Shown: positions 41,810 through 49,744 of the stretch, in pieces | How positions within the stretch are numbered: position 1 is the first letter of the stretch | Layout of the letters: each line of letters starts with the position of its first letter | Assembly: GCF_025566885.1 (NCBI RefSeq) | Contig: NZ_JAOQJQ010000002.1 | Coordinates: forward strand, 671,449-735,448 | Origin: Brotonthovivens ammoniilytica | GTDB taxonomy: Bacteria > Bacillota > Clostridia > Lachnospirales > Lachnospiraceae | Length of the DNA stretch: 64,000 nt | Reading direction: 5' to 3' | Made by a program: the position numbers and the translations under genes | The notes under the pieces: model-generated | What the model was told of the DNA's origin: nothing | What the model saw: only the letters and a program-made list of their open reading frames with translations | Database searches by the model: none

Positions 41810-43483
41810 ATGCAGAAAAATGATGAAGTTGAATTGGTAATAGAGGATATGGGAACTGCTGGTGAGGGAATTGGGAAAACCGGTGGAATGACGCTGTTTG
41901 TAAAGGATGCTCTCATTGGCGACAGGATACGTGCCAAAATAGTAAAACTGAAAAAAAGTTATGGCTATGGCAGGCTGATGGAGATTTTAGAACCGTCTCC
42001 CTGGAGGACAGAAGCGAAATGTTCCTTTCACCGTCAGTGCGGAGGCTGCCAGATTCAGGCTCTTGATTATGAAAAACAACTGGAGTTTAAACAAAAAAAA
42101 GTCCTTAGTAATTTGCAGCACATTGGTGGTTTTTTAAACCCTCCCATGGAATCGGTGGTGGGAATGGAGGTGCCCTATTATTATCGGAATAAAGCGCAGT
42201 TTCCCATAGGAACAGATAAAAATGGAAGGATTATCACCGGATTTTATGCCGGCAGGACCCATCAGATTATAGCAAATCGGGAATGTGCTCTTGGTGTTTG
42301 GGTTAACCGTAAAATTCTGGATATTGTAATTGGCGTCATGGAGAAATATAATGTGACAGCCTATGATGAAAAAAGCGGAAAGGGTCTGATGCGCCATGTT
42401 CTGATCCGCTATGGATTTGCAACAAAAGAAATTATGGTATGTCTGATTATCAACGGAAAGACACTGCCTTATGCAGATGTATTTGTTTCTGAGTTATGTA
42501 AACTTGAAGGCATGACTTCCATATCTATTAATATGAATCAGAAAAATACAAATGTGATCTTGGGCAGTCATATAGAAGTGCTATGGGGACTGCCATATAT
42601 TACAGATTATATTGGAGATATCAAGTATCAGATTTCACCTCTTTCCTTTTATCAGGTAAATCCTGTACAGACAGAGAAACTGTACGGACTGGCCCTTGAG
42701 TATGCAGATTTAAAAGGGCATGAAACTGTCTGGGATCTGTATTGCGGAATTGGAACTATTTCACTGTTTTTAGCCGGGAAGGCAAAACGGGTATTTGGAG
42801 TGGAGATTGTTCCCCAGGCTATTGAAGATGCCAGGCGGAATGCAGAAATTAATCACATACAGAATGCAGAATTTTTTACGGGAAAAGCTGAGGAGATTCT
42901 GCCGGAATTTTATGAAAAAGAGCGCAGAAGGGGCCGGCAGGCCTATGCAGATGTCATTGTTGTAGATCCTCCCAGAAAGGGCTGCGACAAGGCACTTTTG
43001 GATACGATACTGCTTATGAAGCCAGAACGAATTGTATATGTAAGCTGTGATTCAGCTACACTGGCCAGAGATTTAAAAATTTTGTGCAACAGAGATTATG
43101 AATTAAGGCGGGTGCGGCCGGTGGATCAGTTCTGTCATACGAGCCATGTGGAGACTGTAGTATTGCTTTCCCACAAAAAGCCAGACGGACATATCAACGT
43201 AAAAGTTGAGTTTGGCGAAGGTGAGGGAAAAGTTCCGCTTGATAATATCGCTAAAAGAGTCGAAGAGTACAAGCCCAAAGAGCGAGTGACCTACAAAATG
43301 ATAAAAGAGTACACAGAAGCTAAATACGGCTTCAAAGTACATACCGCATATATCGCAGAGGTAAAGAGAGATTTAGGCTTGCCGATGTATGACGCTTCCA
43401 ATGCGGCGGAAGAATTGAAACATCCGACGGCAGAGAAGGTGGAAGCAATCAAAGATGCTTTGAAGCATTTTGAAGTCATCTAA
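41810..43483 (+). CDS. rlmD: 23S rRNA (uracil-C5)-methyltransferase, RlmD/RumA family, with extra C-terminal domain
   Basis: The 557-residue enzyme has a TRAM domain (about 1-60), four cysteines for a 4Fe-4S cluster (CSFHRQCGGCQ and the GECAL-like NRECAL), the SAM-binding DLYCGIGTISLFLA and the catalytic DPPRKGCD and YVSCDSATLARDL motifs. The normal protein ends near HTSHVETVVLLSHK; here about 95 residues follow (KPDGHINVKVEFGEGEG... ending ALKHFEVI). The family is a known target of integrative elements at its 3' end. ATG 41810 fits GAGGA at 41800-41804. Confidence 0.9.
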   Translation: MQKNDEVELVIEDMGTAGEGIGKTGGMTLFVKDALIGDRIRAKIVKLKKSYGYGRLMEILEPSPWRTEAKCSFHRQCGGCQIQALDYEKQLEFKQKKVLSNLQHIGGFLNPPMESVVGMEVPYYYRNKAQFPIGTDKNGRIITGFYAGRTHQIIANRECALGVWVNRKILDIVIGVMEKYNVTAYDEKSGKGLMRHVLIRYGFATKEIMVCLIINGKTLPYADVFVSELCKLEGMTSISINMNQKNTNVILGSHIEVLWGLPYITDYIGDIKYQISPLSFYQVNPVQTEKLYGLALEYADLKGHETVWDLYCGIGTISLFLAGKAKRVFGVEIVPQAIEDARRNAEINHIQNAEFFTGKAEEILPEFYEKERRRGRQAYADVIVVDPPRKGCDKALLDTILLMKPERIVYVSCDSATLARDLKILCNRDYELRRVRPVDQFCHTSHVETVVLLSHKKPDGHINVKVEFGEGEGKVPLDNIAKRVEEYKPKERVTYKMIKEYTEAKYGFKVHTAYIAEVKRDLGLPMYDASNAAEELKHPTAEKVEAIKDALKHFEVI

Positions 43484-43616
43484 ACTCACGAGTGTATCAT
43501 TAGAAATAGTGGTACAATAGAAAAATTAGAAGCAATGTGATACAATGAATAAAAATCATTGAAAGAGAAGTATTACTTAAATTAAAGGAAGAGAAGGGAT
43601 TAGGGAGGTCTTGTGA
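43484..43616 (+). promoter_or_regulatory. Likely promoter region of the kinase-nuclease island
   Basis: Two extended -10 elements, TGGTACAAT and TGATACAAT (about 43511-43519 and 43540-43548), lie in this A/T-rich gap, without clear -35 boxes. GGGAGG precedes the kinase start by about 9 nt. Base composition changes visibly from the upstream gene at this point. Confidence 0.4.
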
Positions 43617-45614
43617 ATGAATATTGTTGGACAAGTGATTAACGGATATTTATTTGAAGAAGCGCTTGGAAGTGGGAGTTTTGGTGCTGTATATAGAGTA
43701 TCAAAAGAAAATAATGTATATGCTGCAAAAGTTTTATCAGAAACCTATATTTTAGATGAATTTAAGAACGAACAAAATCGAATCACAAGAGAAATAGATG
43801 TTTTAAAGAATGTAAAAGGAGAAAATCTGATTAAATATCAGGAAGATTTTTATTTTAAAAATGAGTTTGGCATAATGGAGTATGTCATAGTAATGGAGTA
43901 TTTTCATGGAAAGACTTTAAGAAGTTTTTTGAGAAACGATGTTGAACTGGAAACGTTGATTCGCATATTTGTAAGCGTATTGTATGGCGTAAGGGATTTG
44001 CATAATACTATTATTGAAAATGCGGGTATTATTCATAGAGATTTAAAACCAGACAATATAATGATTGATGACAATCTAAATGTAAAAATAATTGATTATG
44101 GTTTGAGTAAAATTATAGATTTTTCCTCGATAACATCAACAGGAACTCAAATTGGTTCACCGCTATACATGTCTCCAGAACAATTGAAGGATAGCAAACA
44201 TATTGACTGTAGAGCAGATATATATGCTTTGGGAATAATTTTATATGAAATGCTGACTAAAAATGTTCCCTATAAAGCTTCAACATTACCCGAGTTATTG
44301 ATGAAAATTCTGAATGATCCTATCATACCGCCCAAACAGTACAATCCAACTATAAGTGATGGGTTAGAAAATATTATATTTAAGGCAACGGCAAAGGAAT
44401 CATTTGTGCGCTTTCAGACAGTTGATGAATTTATAGATGCATTTGATAAAAAGAATATTCAAGAAGAATTAGTAACTGTAGGAAAATATTATGCGTGGGT
44501 ATATCGAGAAAAAGATGTTACAGAACAATTTGAGAAAGTTAATAAAGCAGATATTATTTATCCTATTCATGTTCAAAATTGGATGAAAAAACTGCATTTA
44601 CATTTTGCTAATAACAATTTTGAGAATGTAATTATTGATCCATCAACTCAAAGATTGTCTTATGTTGCGTTTGGCAATACAAAAGGGCTTGTAGAATTGC
44701 CCTATGCGCCAGAAAAAGGCGTAATTTCCTTGGAATACTTACATAATCCTCAGAAACGAAAAGAGTATATTGATAACTGGTATGCGACGGTTTCGATAGG
44801 ACAGAAATTAATTTTACCGTATCATTATATAAGTAATACTGATTATCCTGTAGAAAAAGTTGATGATTGGATTAGAATGAATATTCAATTGATTGATGAA
44901 AGCGCACGGGTAGTCGAGGAAGGAAAAGAAAAATATGCAATGATATCAATTGGGCTTGGGCATTTGGTTTTTCAAGCCGATAAGATATTATCATACTTTG
45001 TTCATGCGAAAGTAGATGGCTTTATTGTGCAAGTTTCGGATATGAAACAGTTAAATGAGCAATCATTAGGGAGTTATCTTGAATTTATGGTTAATTTACA
45101 GAAATATACAAGTAAACCTGTTATTGCTTTGAAAGTTCCAATACCCTTAGGATTAACATTGATTGCTAAGGGGATACATGGTTTTTCACTTGGATTGGCA
45201 AGTATAGATTATTTTGATGAGCAATATATAAAGGAAGAAAAAGATTCATTCAATTTATACTCAAAATTCTATTTTCCACAAGTATTATCTTTTTTGACTT
45301 ATCCGAAAAAGGATACGTTTGCATTTGAACAAATATATAATTATTTTGGTGGATGTAACTGTAAGTGGTGTAATGGTAAAACGGCTATTGAAATAGGTAC
45401 TGGAGATAAAGGAGTACAGTTGCATCACTGGCAAATGATGATAGAAGAAGTGGATAACTTTAATCAGTATGAGGGAGAAGAACGTATTGCTTATTTAAGA
45501 GAACGTATTGATGTCGCACTAAAAAATTTGGATTCTATACCAAAGGAAATTATGGGAAGCCAAAAGAATACGGATTATTATAAGCTGTTAAAGAATTTAA
45601 AAAGGATAGTTTAA
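43617..45614 (+). CDS. Hanks-type Ser/Thr kinase fused to a TGT-like zinc-motif domain (candidate defence protein)
   Basis: Residues about 8-280 of this 665-residue protein form a kinase. It has glycine loop LGSGSFGAVYRV (18-29), K38, catalytic HRDLKPDN (140-147), DYG in place of DFG (160-162) and SPLYMSPEQL (181-190), so it is probably active. No transmembrane or PASTA segment is present. Residues about 310-665 look like an alpha/beta (TIM-barrel-like) domain with CNCKWC (C580, C582, C585) and HH 603-604. That is reminiscent of the CxCxxC...H zinc site of tRNA-guanine transglycosylases and DpdA-like proteins. The gene is A/T-rich and 22 nt upstream of a nuclease-like gene. The fold of the C-terminal part is inference. 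Confidence 0.75.
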   Translation: MNIVGQVINGYLFEEALGSGSFGAVYRVSKENNVYAAKVLSETYILDEFKNEQNRITREIDVLKNVKGENLIKYQEDFYFKNEFGIMEYVIVMEYFHGKTLRSFLRNDVELETLIRIFVSVLYGVRDLHNTIIENAGIIHRDLKPDNIMIDDNLNVKIIDYGLSKIIDFSSITSTGTQIGSPLYMSPEQLKDSKHIDCRADIYALGIILYEMLTKNVPYKASTLPELLMKILNDPIIPPKQYNPTISDGLENIIFKATAKESFVRFQTVDEFIDAFDKKNIQEELVTVGKYYAWVYREKDVTEQFEKVNKADIIYPIHVQNWMKKLHLHFANNNFENVIIDPSTQRLSYVAFGNTKGLVELPYAPEKGVISLEYLHNPQKRKEYIDNWYATVSIGQKLILPYHYISNTDYPVEKVDDWIRMNIQLIDESARVVEEGKEKYAMISIGLGHLVFQADKILSYFVHAKVDGFIVQVSDMKQLNEQSLGSYLEFMVNLQKYTSKPVIALKVPIPLGLTLIAKGIHGFSLGLASIDYFDEQYIKEEKDSFNLYSKFYFPQVLSFLTYPKKDTFAFEQIYNYFGGCNCKWCNGKTAIEIGTGDKGVQLHHWQMMIEEVDNFNQYEGEERIAYLRERIDVALKNLDSIPKEIMGSQKNTDYYKLLKNLKRIV

Positions 45615-45635
45615 TTAAGTTGAGTAGGTGGAATT

Positions 45636-46277
45636 ATGTTTGTAAACGAAAAAGAATTGGTGGAAAAATTGGTTCTTGATTTACAAGAAAGATTTGGGAC
45701 TCAATATATTGTCAGAGAACTACGAGGAGGAAATAATATTGCAGATATTGTTTATACAACGGACATAAATAGAAGCAATATTGTATTTGATGAGTATTTT
45801 AATGCATATTACTATTTTAACGGAATTTATAATCACAAAAAAGTAAGTCTAGATGAAATGAAAATTTCAGATGAAAGGGTGAACAGGAAATTTTATCATT
45901 TTCTTCGTGAGTTAGAAAATCTTGGTTATATTAAAATTAGTGGTAATTACATTACTTCTGTAAAAAAAATTGACGCTGTTACTAAGAATTTTATTGCTGT
46001 AGAAGCGAAAATTTCTGACTGGAAAGCTGGATTAGAGCAAGCCGTTAGATATAAACAATATGCAAATGAAGTATATGTTGCATTAAGTTCTGAATATGTG
46101 CAGAAAGTTGATAGGCAACAATTTAGAGATTTAAACATAGGTTTGATGAGTGTGTCTGCTGGAAAACTTAAAATATCTATTAGAGCTAAAAAACGGCCAG
46201 TAGAAAAGTTAGATATTCAATATTATATTGCTGATAGATTTTTAAAACAATTAAAATTATCAGAAATGTTAGAATAG
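45636..46277 (+). CDS. Winged-helix and PD-(D/E)XK nuclease-like protein
   Basis: The 213-residue protein contains IADIVY (D37) and later FIAVEAKISDWKAGLEQAVRYKQY (E123, K125, Q135), the D...ExK...Q spacing of PD-(D/E)XK nucleases. Between them, residues about 75-110 (NRKFYHFLRELENLGYIKISGNYI) look like a winged helix. It follows the kinase fusion by 22 nt and shares its A/T-rich composition, so the two are probably one operon. DNA or RNA cleavage is predicted but untested. Confidence 0.7.
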   Translation: MFVNEKELVEKLVLDLQERFGTQYIVRELRGGNNIADIVYTTDINRSNIVFDEYFNAYYYFNGIYNHKKVSLDEMKISDERVNRKFYHFLRELENLGYIKISGNYITSVKKIDAVTKNFIAVEAKISDWKAGLEQAVRYKQYANEVYVALSSEYVQKVDRQQFRDLNIGLMSVSAGKLKISIRAKKRPVEKLDIQYYIADRFLKQLKLSEMLE

Positions 46278-46280
46278 TAG

Positions 46281-46367
46281 AGAAGAAAACAATACAGAGT
46301 AATTGGCAATTGTGCATTGGAAGCTGGTAAGTCAGAAGAAGATATTGATGACATGAACGAAGATTAA
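46281..46367 (+). pseudogene. C-terminal remnant of a small mobile-element-type protein
   Basis: The frame from 46281 reads RRKQYRVIGNCALEAGKSEE and ends DDMNED followed by TAA. It has no start codon and is preceded by two in-frame stops. The sequence resembles the ends of short proteins carried by clostridial integrative elements. It suggests decay or recombination at this junction. Confidence 0.45.
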
Positions 46368-46601
46368 ATTCTGAATCAGAGTGATGTAGAATTTATATTT
46401 GTTGTGTATTTGTGGGAAAAGGGATGTACGAGCAGTATTAGTACTGTATAAACATTGTCCATATTTTCGTGATTTTGTGGGGATATGTTTTGATTTGGTA
46501 CTCACGTTGAGACTGTCTGTCTTCTTTGCAGGAAATAAGCGGATATATCAGCTTTTTTTGGTGGACAACAATGATTTTGTCAACCGTTTGTCAACCTTCT
46601 T
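46368..46601. other. Presumed left end of the prophage; direct repeats near the integrase stop
   Basis: The stretch between the island and the integrase holds no supported gene. TTGTCAACC occurs at 46577-46585 and 46588-46596, and GTCAACC/GGTTGAC (46590-46596 with 46608-46614) forms a hairpin over the integrase stop. These could be integrase arm sites, the attachment core or a terminator. The matching right end lies outside the window, so the attachment site cannot be fixed. Confidence 0.35.
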
Positions 46602-47819
46602 TTATGAGGTTGACAATGCGGCTGCCAGTTCAAATATTTCCACGCTTTGATGCTTCATGGTATCTGTATTGTGGACATAGGTATCCATGGTGGTGGAGAT
46701 TTTCGCATGTCCCAGACGTTCCTGCACATCTTTAATGTTTGCGCCGTTTTCGATCAATATGGTGGCGTGGGTGTGCCTCAAAGAATGGAAGTTAAATGTG
46801 ATTCCAAGCTTGTAGTTGACGATGCGGCTTGCATATCTTGCGTGATCCGGTGTAACAGGGGTTCCGTTTTCCTGTGTGCATACAAAGGAAAGTTTGGGTT
46901 CTGATAACAGGGATGTGTTTGTATGGTCACAGATGCAGAGTCTCGTATTCAGTTTTAACAGGCAGTGTTTATAATATTCTCCGTAAAACATCTGCTTTTC
47001 TAACTGCCACTTTTTATGCTTTTTTAGTTCCTGCAGCAGTGTGGCACCGATAGGAATTGTCCGGGTGCTGGAGATTGTTTTGGGTGTTCCAAGGTACCAG
47101 TATTTTTCCGGATGTTTTACCATAATGCGGTCAACCGTGATTGTTCCTGCATCCAGATCTACTCTGTCCCAGGTAAGACCGGTGCATTCTGCGATTCTAA
47201 GACCGGTGTAATAGCAGATCAAAAAGAGGATCCGAAAATGGTTTCCCGGTGTAAAATAGTTTAAGATAGCTGAGAACTCTTCCGGAGTTATAATCCGGCG
47301 GTTGGTATCATATTTTTGGCTTTGCGCCCTGGGATAGCGGACGTAAGCCATGGGATTTTCTTTCAGGAAAGCTGCCGGATGTACTGCATAAGTGAAGGCA
47401 TTGGATAAAACGCCGGTAATCCCTTTGAGATAGGAAGAGGAGAGGTTGTTGGCATACAACCGGTTAATATGCTGCTGCAGCAGAGCCGGGGTAACAGCAG
47501 ACAGCGGATATGTTCCAAGATATGGTAAAATATGTATCCGGATCATATTTGCATATGCGTGCTGTGTGTTGGGTTTGCATTCTGCTTTCACATAATTTTC
47601 CTGCCAGTAGGCAAAATAATCTGCCACTGATATCTGTGACGGTTCAAATACATAACCGGTACCAGTGTACTCGGCTTTTGCTTTGGTGCCGGCTTCAATG
47701 GCCTCTGCCTTGGTCCGGTATCCGCCTTTTGAAATAGAATTTCTCTTTCCATTAGTTCTGGCCGCTTCAAAGGACCATTCCCAGTTCTTTCCACGTTTTC
47801 GTGTACGTAATTCTCCCAT
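46602..47819 (-). CDS. int: Tyrosine-family site-specific integrase
   Basis: The 405-residue recombinase has an N-terminal AP2-like arm-binding domain (RGKNWEWSFEAARTNGKRNS), a core-binding SAM-like domain (about 65-150) and the catalytic domain. Catalytic residues are visible: R in TGLRIAECTGL, HSLRHTHA, LGHAKISTTMDTY with the tyrosine nucleophile. The start at 47819 follows GGAGG; the longer frame to 47864 lacks a site. It is divergent from the phage lytic genes and lies at the left end of the prophage. Confidence 0.95.
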   Translation of the reverse strand: MGELRTRKRGKNWEWSFEAARTNGKRNSISKGGYRTKAEAIEAGTKAKAEYTGTGYVFEPSQISVADYFAYWQENYVKAECKPNTQHAYANMIRIHILPYLGTYPLSAVTPALLQQHINRLYANNLSSSYLKGITGVLSNAFTYAVHPAAFLKENPMAYVRYPRAQSQKYDTNRRIITPEEFSAILNYFTPGNHFRILFLICYYTGLRIAECTGLTWDRVDLDAGTITVDRIMVKHPEKYWYLGTPKTISSTRTIPIGATLLQELKKHKKWQLEKQMFYGEYYKHCLLKLNTRLCICDHTNTSLLSEPKLSFVCTQENGTPVTPDHARYASRIVNYKLGITFNFHSLRHTHATILIENGANIKDVQERLGHAKISTTMDTYVHNTDTMKHQSVEIFELAAALSTS

Positions 47820-47856
47820 GTGATCATCCTCCTTTAAAAAAAATGAGTATAAAATA

Positions 47857-47896
47857 ACACCCAATCAGAAAACAGCTGTTCTGATTGACTGGGTGC
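47857..47896 (-). promoter_or_regulatory. Terminator-like hairpin in the integrase leader
   Basis: On the minus strand CACCC...AATCAGAA pairs with TTCTGATT...GGGTG (arms about 47885-47896 and 47857-47871), followed by TTATTTT. It stands about 40 nt before the integrase start codon and could attenuate its expression. Confidence 0.45.
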
Positions 47897-47985
47897 TCCG
47901 GAAGATGATACAATATTTTTGCTTTTGAGGTGTATCTCTTCGGAGCTGCATGTTGCCGTCCTCTGTTTGCAGCAGAGGGCGGTGT

Positions 47986-48013
47986 TTGACTTTTTAGATA
48001 TATTTGCTATAAT
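47986..48013 (+). promoter_or_regulatory. Promoter of antisense RNA 1
   Basis: TTGACT (47986-47991), 16 bp, TATAAT (48008-48013). Nearly the same 40 bases recur at 48300-48327 in front of the second antisense RNA, supporting duplication of the whole unit. Confidence 0.7.
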
Positions 48014-48019
48014 ATACTT

Positions 48020-48116
48020 AACAAGAGAACCGATGACTAGATGAAGCCTAGCCGCCGGTAAAATGGTTTTACAAAAGTAGCGCCTTAGTTTACCAGACCG
48101 AGGGCGCTACTTTTTG
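48020..48116 (+). ncRNA. Predicted antisense RNA (antitoxin) 1
   Basis: An RNA of about 95 nt would run from the promoter at 47986-48013 to a terminator formed by AAGTAGCGCC/GGCGCTACTT (48075-48084 with 48103-48112) plus TTTTT. Its 3' end overlaps the last codons and 3' UTR of toxin peptide 1 on the other strand. This tail-to-tail overlap is typical of Firmicute type I antitoxins such as RatA and SR4. Length and ends are inferred. Confidence 0.65.
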
Positions 48117-48193
48117 CGTAATATGTAAACAACAAGAGTTATCACAGCGCAAAGCATTATTACAAATTGGATTAAATCTGAAAATGTAACCAT
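48107..48193 (-). CDS. Small hydrophobic type I toxin-like peptide 1 (holin-like toxin family)
   Basis: The 28-residue peptide begins MVTFSDLIQFVIMLCAVITL and ends VVYILRKK: one membrane helix and a basic tail. Many short proteins annotated as putative holin-like toxin have this plan. AAAGGGGG lies about 10 nt upstream of the ATG at 48193. The antisense RNA overlaps its 3' end. A near copy sits 320 bp away. Confidence 0.75.
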   Translation of the reverse strand: MVTFSDLIQFVIMLCAVITLVVYILRKK

Positions 48194-48299
48194 ACGCATC
48201 AGCCCCCTTTTATTTTATGGATTCTAGCGGCTGGCATATCGCCCCATCGGCTCTCTGGGTAAATATATTCAGTTGCTCTATCTATGGAGAGACAGATAT

Positions 48300-48327
48300 T
48301 TGACTTTCCAAGTATATTTGCTATAAT
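48300..48327 (+). promoter_or_regulatory. Promoter of antisense RNA 2
   Basis: TTGACT (48300-48305), 16 bp, TATAAT (48322-48327), followed by the same ATACTTAACAAGA start region as antisense RNA 1. Confidence 0.7.
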
Positions 48328-48333
48328 ATACTT

Positions 48334-48441
48334 AACAAGACAGCCGGAAGGTGCGCAACCACCCATCCCGGTAGAGTAAATATTTGACTAGAGATAGTCG
48401 TCCTATTCTTTCTCAGGGAGCAGGACGGCTATTTCTTTTTT
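48334..48441 (+). ncRNA. Predicted antisense RNA (antitoxin) 2
   Basis: This RNA of about 105 nt would end at ATAGTCGTCC/GGACGGCTAT (48394-48403 with 48423-48432, one G-U pair) followed by TTCTTTTTT. The terminator overlaps the stop codon of toxin peptide 2, so both transcripts share complementary 3' ends. Confidence 0.65.
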
Positions 48442-48512
48442 AATTTCATAGCAAGTGTAATAACTGCACATAACATGATAATAAATGTAAATAAATCACT
48501 ATATGTAACCAT
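48429..48512 (-). CDS. Small hydrophobic type I toxin-like peptide 2 (holin-like toxin family)
   Basis: The 27-residue peptide begins MVTYSDLFTFIIMLCAVITL and ends AMKLKKK. It shares MVT(F/Y)SDL and IMLCAVITL with peptide 1, so the modules are paralogs. GGAAGGGG lies about 10 nt upstream of the ATG at 48512. Such peptides damage the membrane when unrepressed; here the toxicity is inferred from the family. Confidence 0.75.
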   Translation of the reverse strand: MVTYSDLFTFIIMLCAVITLAMKLKKK

Positions 48513-48594
48513 ATTACCACCCCTTCCGCAAGACTCGGAACAGGTGAAGCCGTCCCCCAGCTGTCCGGGTAAATATATTAAGTTTTAAAGTTTT

Positions 48595-48616
48595 CCCTGC
48601 CCGGTGAAGGGCAGGG
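48595..48616. promoter_or_regulatory. Perfect 8-bp GC hairpin
   Basis: CCCTGCCC-GGTGAA-GGGCAGGG lies just downstream of the truncated minus-strand gene. On that strand it is followed by AAAACTTT rather than a T-run, so it is at most a weak terminator. Confidence 0.4.
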
Positions 48617-48624
48617 GAGCGTGA

Positions 48625-48890
48625 TTATTTTAAAGTGATTTTTTGTACATCCTTATCATCACTAAAAGAAACACAGTCTGAGGATTCTATAGTAATTTCG
48701 TTTTCATCCTGTAAAACAAATACTTCATATACATCTATGCTGGCGCCAGGTTGTACGCTTTTAGCACTATTTTCAGTGAATTTAGAATTTTCTTCTAAAA
48801 GGCTGGTATCACATCCCGTACCATTCTGGAAACACTGGATGTATGCAGCTGCATCTGCGCTGTATTTTATTAAAACTCCACAGCAGTTTA
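48625..48890 (-). pseudogene. N-terminally truncated DUF5067-like domain fragment
   Basis: A minus-strand frame reads NCCGVLIKYSADAAAYIQCF, later QPGASIDVYEVFVLQDENEI, and ends DVQKITLK before TAA at 48627-48625. It has no start codon and is cut by a stop at its 5' end, where the ImmA-like gene stops. The sequence resembles the C-terminal half of DUF5067 lipoprotein domains. It looks like a remnant left by recombination. Confidence 0.5.
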
Positions 48891-49382
48891 ATCAGATGTC
48901 AGTTTTCCAACAGACAGCGCCGGTTCAAAGTAGATAATATAGTTGTCCACTATCGTATATAAACCGTATTTATTTTTATAGCAGTTTATGGTGTCTAATA
49001 AAAATTTCTCTGTAACATTCAGGTAATCAGCCATTTCATGAAAGGAGCGGCAGCAGTGTTCGTATGCGGTAATAATACCTGTTAGTCCAATCAGTTTATT
49101 ATAGGCCCATAATCGTGCACGGTATTCCTGCTTTCTGTTTTCTGTTACGGACTGGTCTAATATATTGCCGGTGGATGTGTAGTGATGGCCAAGTTCTTCC
49201 GCTAAAATACAGGATCTTTCGGATGTCGTTTCTAATCTATTTGATAATGCTATATTTCCGGATATGTAAAGCCCCTTCAAATTGCTTTGAAAGGGGATAT
49301 TTTCGTCTACGGAAATGCAGTGATCATCGGCCTCAGATAAGAGCTTTTCATAGTTGATAGTAATCACCTCCATAGAAATCAT
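48888..49382 (-). CDS. ImmA/IrrE-type metallopeptidase-like protein
   Basis: The 164-residue protein has ERSCILAEELGHHYTSTG. Its active-site helix matches the family's HExxH position but with Glu in place of the first His (EELGHH), a spelling found in many phage ImmA proteins. Such proteases cleave or antagonise the phage repressor upon damage. The true start may be a few codons inside, since GGAGGTG overlaps codons 4-6. It is 27 nt downstream of the repressor. Confidence 0.8.
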   Translation of the reverse strand: MISMEVITINYEKLLSEADDHCISVDENIPFQSNLKGLYISGNIALSNRLETTSERSCILAEELGHHYTSTGNILDQSVTENRKQEYRARLWAYNKLIGLTGIITAYEHCCRSFHEMADYLNVTEKFLLDTINCYKNKYGLYTIVDNYIIYFEPALSVGKLTSD

Positions 49383-49409
49383 ACAAAATTTACTGTCCTA
49401 TAAAACGGA

Positions 49410-49727
49410 CTATTTCCTTTTGCTTTTTATAAAGGCGATATAGTCTGCAACATCTTTTAATTCAGCCTCAGTCAGATCATCACTATCTAGGTGAGCTGCT
49501 ATCGTATTTGAGTTTGCAACAGATGATACTTCCCAGCCCATAATATAAGAGGGGGAGACATTTCCAAGTTTCGCAGCAGCTTCAATTTTATCAGATGGAA
49601 TATTTGTAATAAGATTATTTTCGTATTTATACAATGTCTGTTTCGATACATTTATTTTATCAGCAAATTCCACCTGACTCATTCCGTTTTTTTCCCGTAT
49701 TTCCTTCAGACGTTCTCCAACTGTCAT
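49410..49727 (-). CDS. CI-like phage repressor, XRE family
   Basis: The 105-residue protein has an N-terminal helix-turn-helix (GERLKEIREKNGMSQVEFADKINVSKQTLYKYE) and a short C-terminus without a peptidase domain. It pairs with the ImmA-like gene downstream and is divergent from the Cro-like gene, the usual lysogeny switch. Confidence 0.92.
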   Translation of the reverse strand: MTVGERLKEIREKNGMSQVEFADKINVSKQTLYKYENNLITNIPSDKIEAAAKLGNVSPSYIMGWEVSSVANSNTIAAHLDSDDLTEAELKDVADYIAFIKSKRK

Positions 49728-49744
49728 ATTTTCACATCCTTTTA

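Noticed and set aside
43617..45614. Interpretation of the kinase as a PrkC-type cell-wall kinase
   Set aside because: It has no transmembrane helix or PASTA repeats and its C-terminal domain carries a CxCxxC...HH motif instead.
46399..46650. 83-codon plus-strand frame beside the integrase
   Set aside because: It overlaps the integrase end, lacks a good start site and has no recognisable features.
48635..48937. 100-codon plus-strand frame
   Set aside because: It is antisense to the truncated DUF5067-like fragment, whose minus-strand translation is more protein-like, and has no ribosome binding site.
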